From positions 1 through 64,000 of the forward strand of contig WIXG01000315.1 in NCBI GenBank assembly GCA_009869945.1: a DNA stretch of 64,000 nt. The letters are read 5' to 3'. Below the pieces are notes generated by a model. It made no database searches, was not told where the DNA came from, and was given only the letters and a program-made list of their open reading frames with translations. Below are positions 61,589 through 64,000 of the stretch, one piece after another. Position 1 is the stretch's first letter, and the number at the start of each line of letters is the position of its first letter. The position numbers and the translations under genes are program-made. Source of the DNA: Mesaphorura yosii. Taxonomy: Eukaryota > Arthropoda > Collembola > Poduromorpha > Tullbergiidae.

Positions 61589-64000
61589 TTATTTAAATAA
61601 GTCGCGTGCGTAATACCAGATACGGAAGAAATATTCATTTCGGCGCAGCAACGATGTTCTTGAGTAGAAATCAATATCTGCATCCATATTGGCTTCACGC
61701 ATCCAACTCGTCGTTGTCTCAGTTAAACTGAGCGATGGAGTCTCCTTTTGAGATAGCTCGGCAGCGTGTTCTGCCTCCAGACTCGCGGTATCTAAAATTC
61801 ACGAGCATTTTACAACAGAGAACAGTTCGCAACGTAATTCTGTTGGAATCAGACATACCAGAAGGTCGGACAATTGTAATTGGATCCTCGGATTCGAGTG
61901 GTTCACTGAATCCGACCTCGTTTCTTGCGAAAATTCGAACAAAATATGAATGGCCCTCCTAAATCGATGAATTCGAATCAGTTATAGAGTGGAGTCCGGA
62001 ATATTGTCACTATCAAGGAGTTTTGATTTCAACCGATAAGCTTACCTGTAAGTCCTTCACTGTCAGCTTTTGACAGTCGGCTCCAACTTGGCCAACTTCA
62101 ATCCACATTGTTTTCTTGGAGTCCCTCACTGCTACTTTGTAGCCTTCAATTGGTGCTCCACCATCGCTTTCAGGTATTCCCCACTCAACAATGATTGTGT
62201 TGAGCGTGAGTTGTCGCATTTCCAACGGAGCAGTAGGCTGGCTTGGTACAGCTATACAAATTGAGAATGAGAATTACTAGGAGTTTCAATAAACACGATC
62301 GTGAAGAAAATCGAACGTACTGGCATGAGTTTTCAAAAGCACAAGCTCTGTCTGAGTCGCTGGACCTACTCCCATTGGATTTTCAGCAAATATTCGGAAT
62401 TTGTAATTCGTTTTCAGGTTTTCCACAGTATGCTGCCTGTATGAAGACTCTAAAGTAATGATCTTTTCCCAGGTAGTCTTCTTCTCGGTACATTTCTCGA
62501 TAATGTAACCTTTAAAGAAACACAATCGTGTTACAGAGTGCTCCCACTACTCACACTTAAATCATGAAATATTTACCCGTAATTTCAGCTCCGCCTGTTG
62601 AGGCAGGCGGACCCCATTGTAAGGTCACACTTTTGCTGGTAACATTCATCACCATGAAGTTGGTCGGCGCGGATGGCGGCGCTGTGGAGTCACGAATGTT
62701 TCATGAACAACAGTACTGCTTAAGCTTGACTCCTTTATTACTTACTTATTCGTTTTCCTATTGGAATAGCATCTTCAGGTGCATATGGAATACTTGGACC
62801 CACTGAATTAACAGCCTACAACGAAACAATAGAAAACAAGGTCGTAAAAGCCTTGAAATCAACCACGCCCAATGGATTGATCGATCTAGACTTACAGTAA
62901 TCCTGAAATGGTAGCTCGTGTTGGACTTCAGGCCAACAATTTCTAAGGATGCCTGAGTCAATTGCTCATCCTCGCTGGTACACTTCTGCCAAGCCTTCTT
63001 TCCCACTTCTCGCTTCTCGACGATGTAATGAATGTCGAGTCCACCGGTATATTCTGGCTCGATCCACTTCAATGTGAACGAAGAGTCGGTCATTCCCAGA
63101 ATTTCTAGGGGACCTCTTGGAGAACTCGGTTTATCAAATTGGTTCTTCACGATGACTGCAGGGGAAACGGCAGCCTCACTCATGCCAGCTTCCTGTGATT
63201 CAACAATGAAACAAAATTGAATTCTCGACCGTCACACCCGAAGATTATAACACCATCGCTTACGTTCGTGCAGAATACTCGGAACATGTATTCTGAGCCC
63301 TCCTGAAGTTTCTGCACGCAGTAAGAAGTGATCCCTCCGTCCACATCGGCAACCTGTTTCGAATTAGAAAATCAGAAACGGTTAAGTTTTGATTCCATAT
63401 GCGTTCCTTCAATGTAGCTACCTTTGCCCAATGCTCAATTCCAGGTTCGAATTTCTCAATGGAATATTTTAGAACATCGGTACCGCCGTCATCTGTCAAC
63501 GATAAAAGATTTACACGCTGGCTCTAATTGGACAGATTCTAAAGGACGCGAGACGAACCTGCTGGGGGCTTCCACTCGATCGTCACGGATTCAGTCTCTA
63601 TTTTCTTGACTTGAACACCTTCAGGTTTGCTTGGCTTGTCTGTTTAACGATGCCAAACTTATTAGCAGAGTGGAAGAAGTACGCAAATTCAAAGGCATCA
63701 GGGAATTCTTACCGGACATGCCCGACATGCCAGATGCGACGGAACTGCTCCTACTTCTGCGTCTCGAATCATCTGTAAAAGTTTCATGGATTTAATTGAT
63801 GTAAAGGCATTATACGTTTATTTTACTAACCAATAACACGAAGGGAAGCTTCTAACGATGTGGCACCTGCCCGGTTTTCTGCCTCCACCCGATATGTGCC
63901 TTCGTCGCCCCTTTCCAGAGAGTAAATGGCAATTGATAGCTGACCGTCTTCTTCGTTCGAATGTATGACTGTGTGAACTGTGCTGTCCAGTTTCTCATTG
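61589..64000 (-). CDS. Sallimus/titin-like giant muscle protein, C-terminal part (5' end outside window)
   Basis: Exons in minus-strand order, phases consistent: 64000-63831 (partial), 63772-63713, 63639-63559, 63492-63422, 63353-63264, 63192-62896, 62815-62746, 62681-62577, 62509-62321, 62251-62046, 61958-61859, 61791-61589 (TAA). Domains: end of an I-set Ig (GDEGTYRVEAENRAG), a basic Ser/Arg linker (DSRRRSRSSSVAS), then four FN3 modules. Each FN3 has a conserved Trp in its B strand (SVTIEWKPP, SFTLKWIEP, SVTLQWGPP, TIIVEWGIP) and a titin-like YxFRVxAxNxxG motif near its end (YMFRVFCTNEAG, YHFRITAVNSVG, YKFRIFAENPMG, YFVRIFARNEVG). A 67-residue unique tail ends YYARDLFK. No kinase follows, which argues against projectin/twitchin and for a sallimus (kettin/titin) type with C-terminal FN3 repeats. 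Such proteins span the I-band to the A-band of sarcomeres. Which titin-family gene it is remains uncertain. Confidence 0.88.

Overview
The window is nuclear DNA from an animal, most likely an arthropod or a close ecdysozoan relative. The genes have short introns, mostly 50-200 bp with GT..AG ends and TTTCAG-like acceptors, and AATAAA poly(A) signals. Their products are invertebrate types: a stretchin-like myosin light chain kinase, a sallimus/titin-like protein and a DIP/Lachesin-type immunoglobulin protein. I found no convincing tRNA, rRNA, CRISPR array or intact mobile element. Exon coordinates were read by eye from splice sites, and reading phase was followed across each junction.

Layout: (1) 1-13.1 kb, plus strand: 3' part of a very large multi-Ig/FN3 kinase gene ending in an MLCK-type kinase and calmodulin-binding helix. 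(2) 13.4-17.3 kb, minus strand: two intronless paralogous class A GPCRs with an amine-receptor-like body but a changed ligand pocket. (3) 19.3-22.7 kb, minus strand: a seven-exon coiled-coil/polyproline protein that matches shootin-1 along its second half. (4) 26.3-27.0 kb, plus strand: a small spliced gene resembling the ciliary protein CFAP144/FAM183, with its reading frame broken. (5) 27.4-28.7 kb, minus strand: cytochrome c1. (6) 32.2-41.6 kb, plus strand: a three-Ig neuronal cell-surface protein of the DIP/Lachesin/IgLON group, with a 7.2 kb first intron that holds a well-formed 42-nt in-frame candidate cassette exon. (7) 42.1-58.6 kb: about 16.5 kb with no confident gene. (8) 58.7-60.7 kb, plus strand: an ALDH1/ALDH2-family aldehyde dehydrogenase. 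(9) 61.6-64.0 kb, minus strand: 3' end of a sallimus/titin-like gene (Ig, basic Ser linker, four FN3 domains, unique tail).

The genes do not form an operon or one pathway. Two encode muscle giant-protein relatives, two encode neuronal guidance or adhesion-type proteins (shootin-like, DIP-like), two encode orphan receptors, and cytochrome c1 and ALDH are housekeeping metabolism. Several neighbours converge tail to tail: MLCK with GPCR1, the CFAP144-like gene with cytochrome c1, and ALDH with titin. The items most worth a second look are the GPCR pair lacking the usual amine-binding residues, the candidate DIP microexon, the shootin homologue outside vertebrates, and several stretches of coding-looking sequence with broken frames (CFAP144-like, 31.2-31.6 kb, 48.4-48.6 kb).
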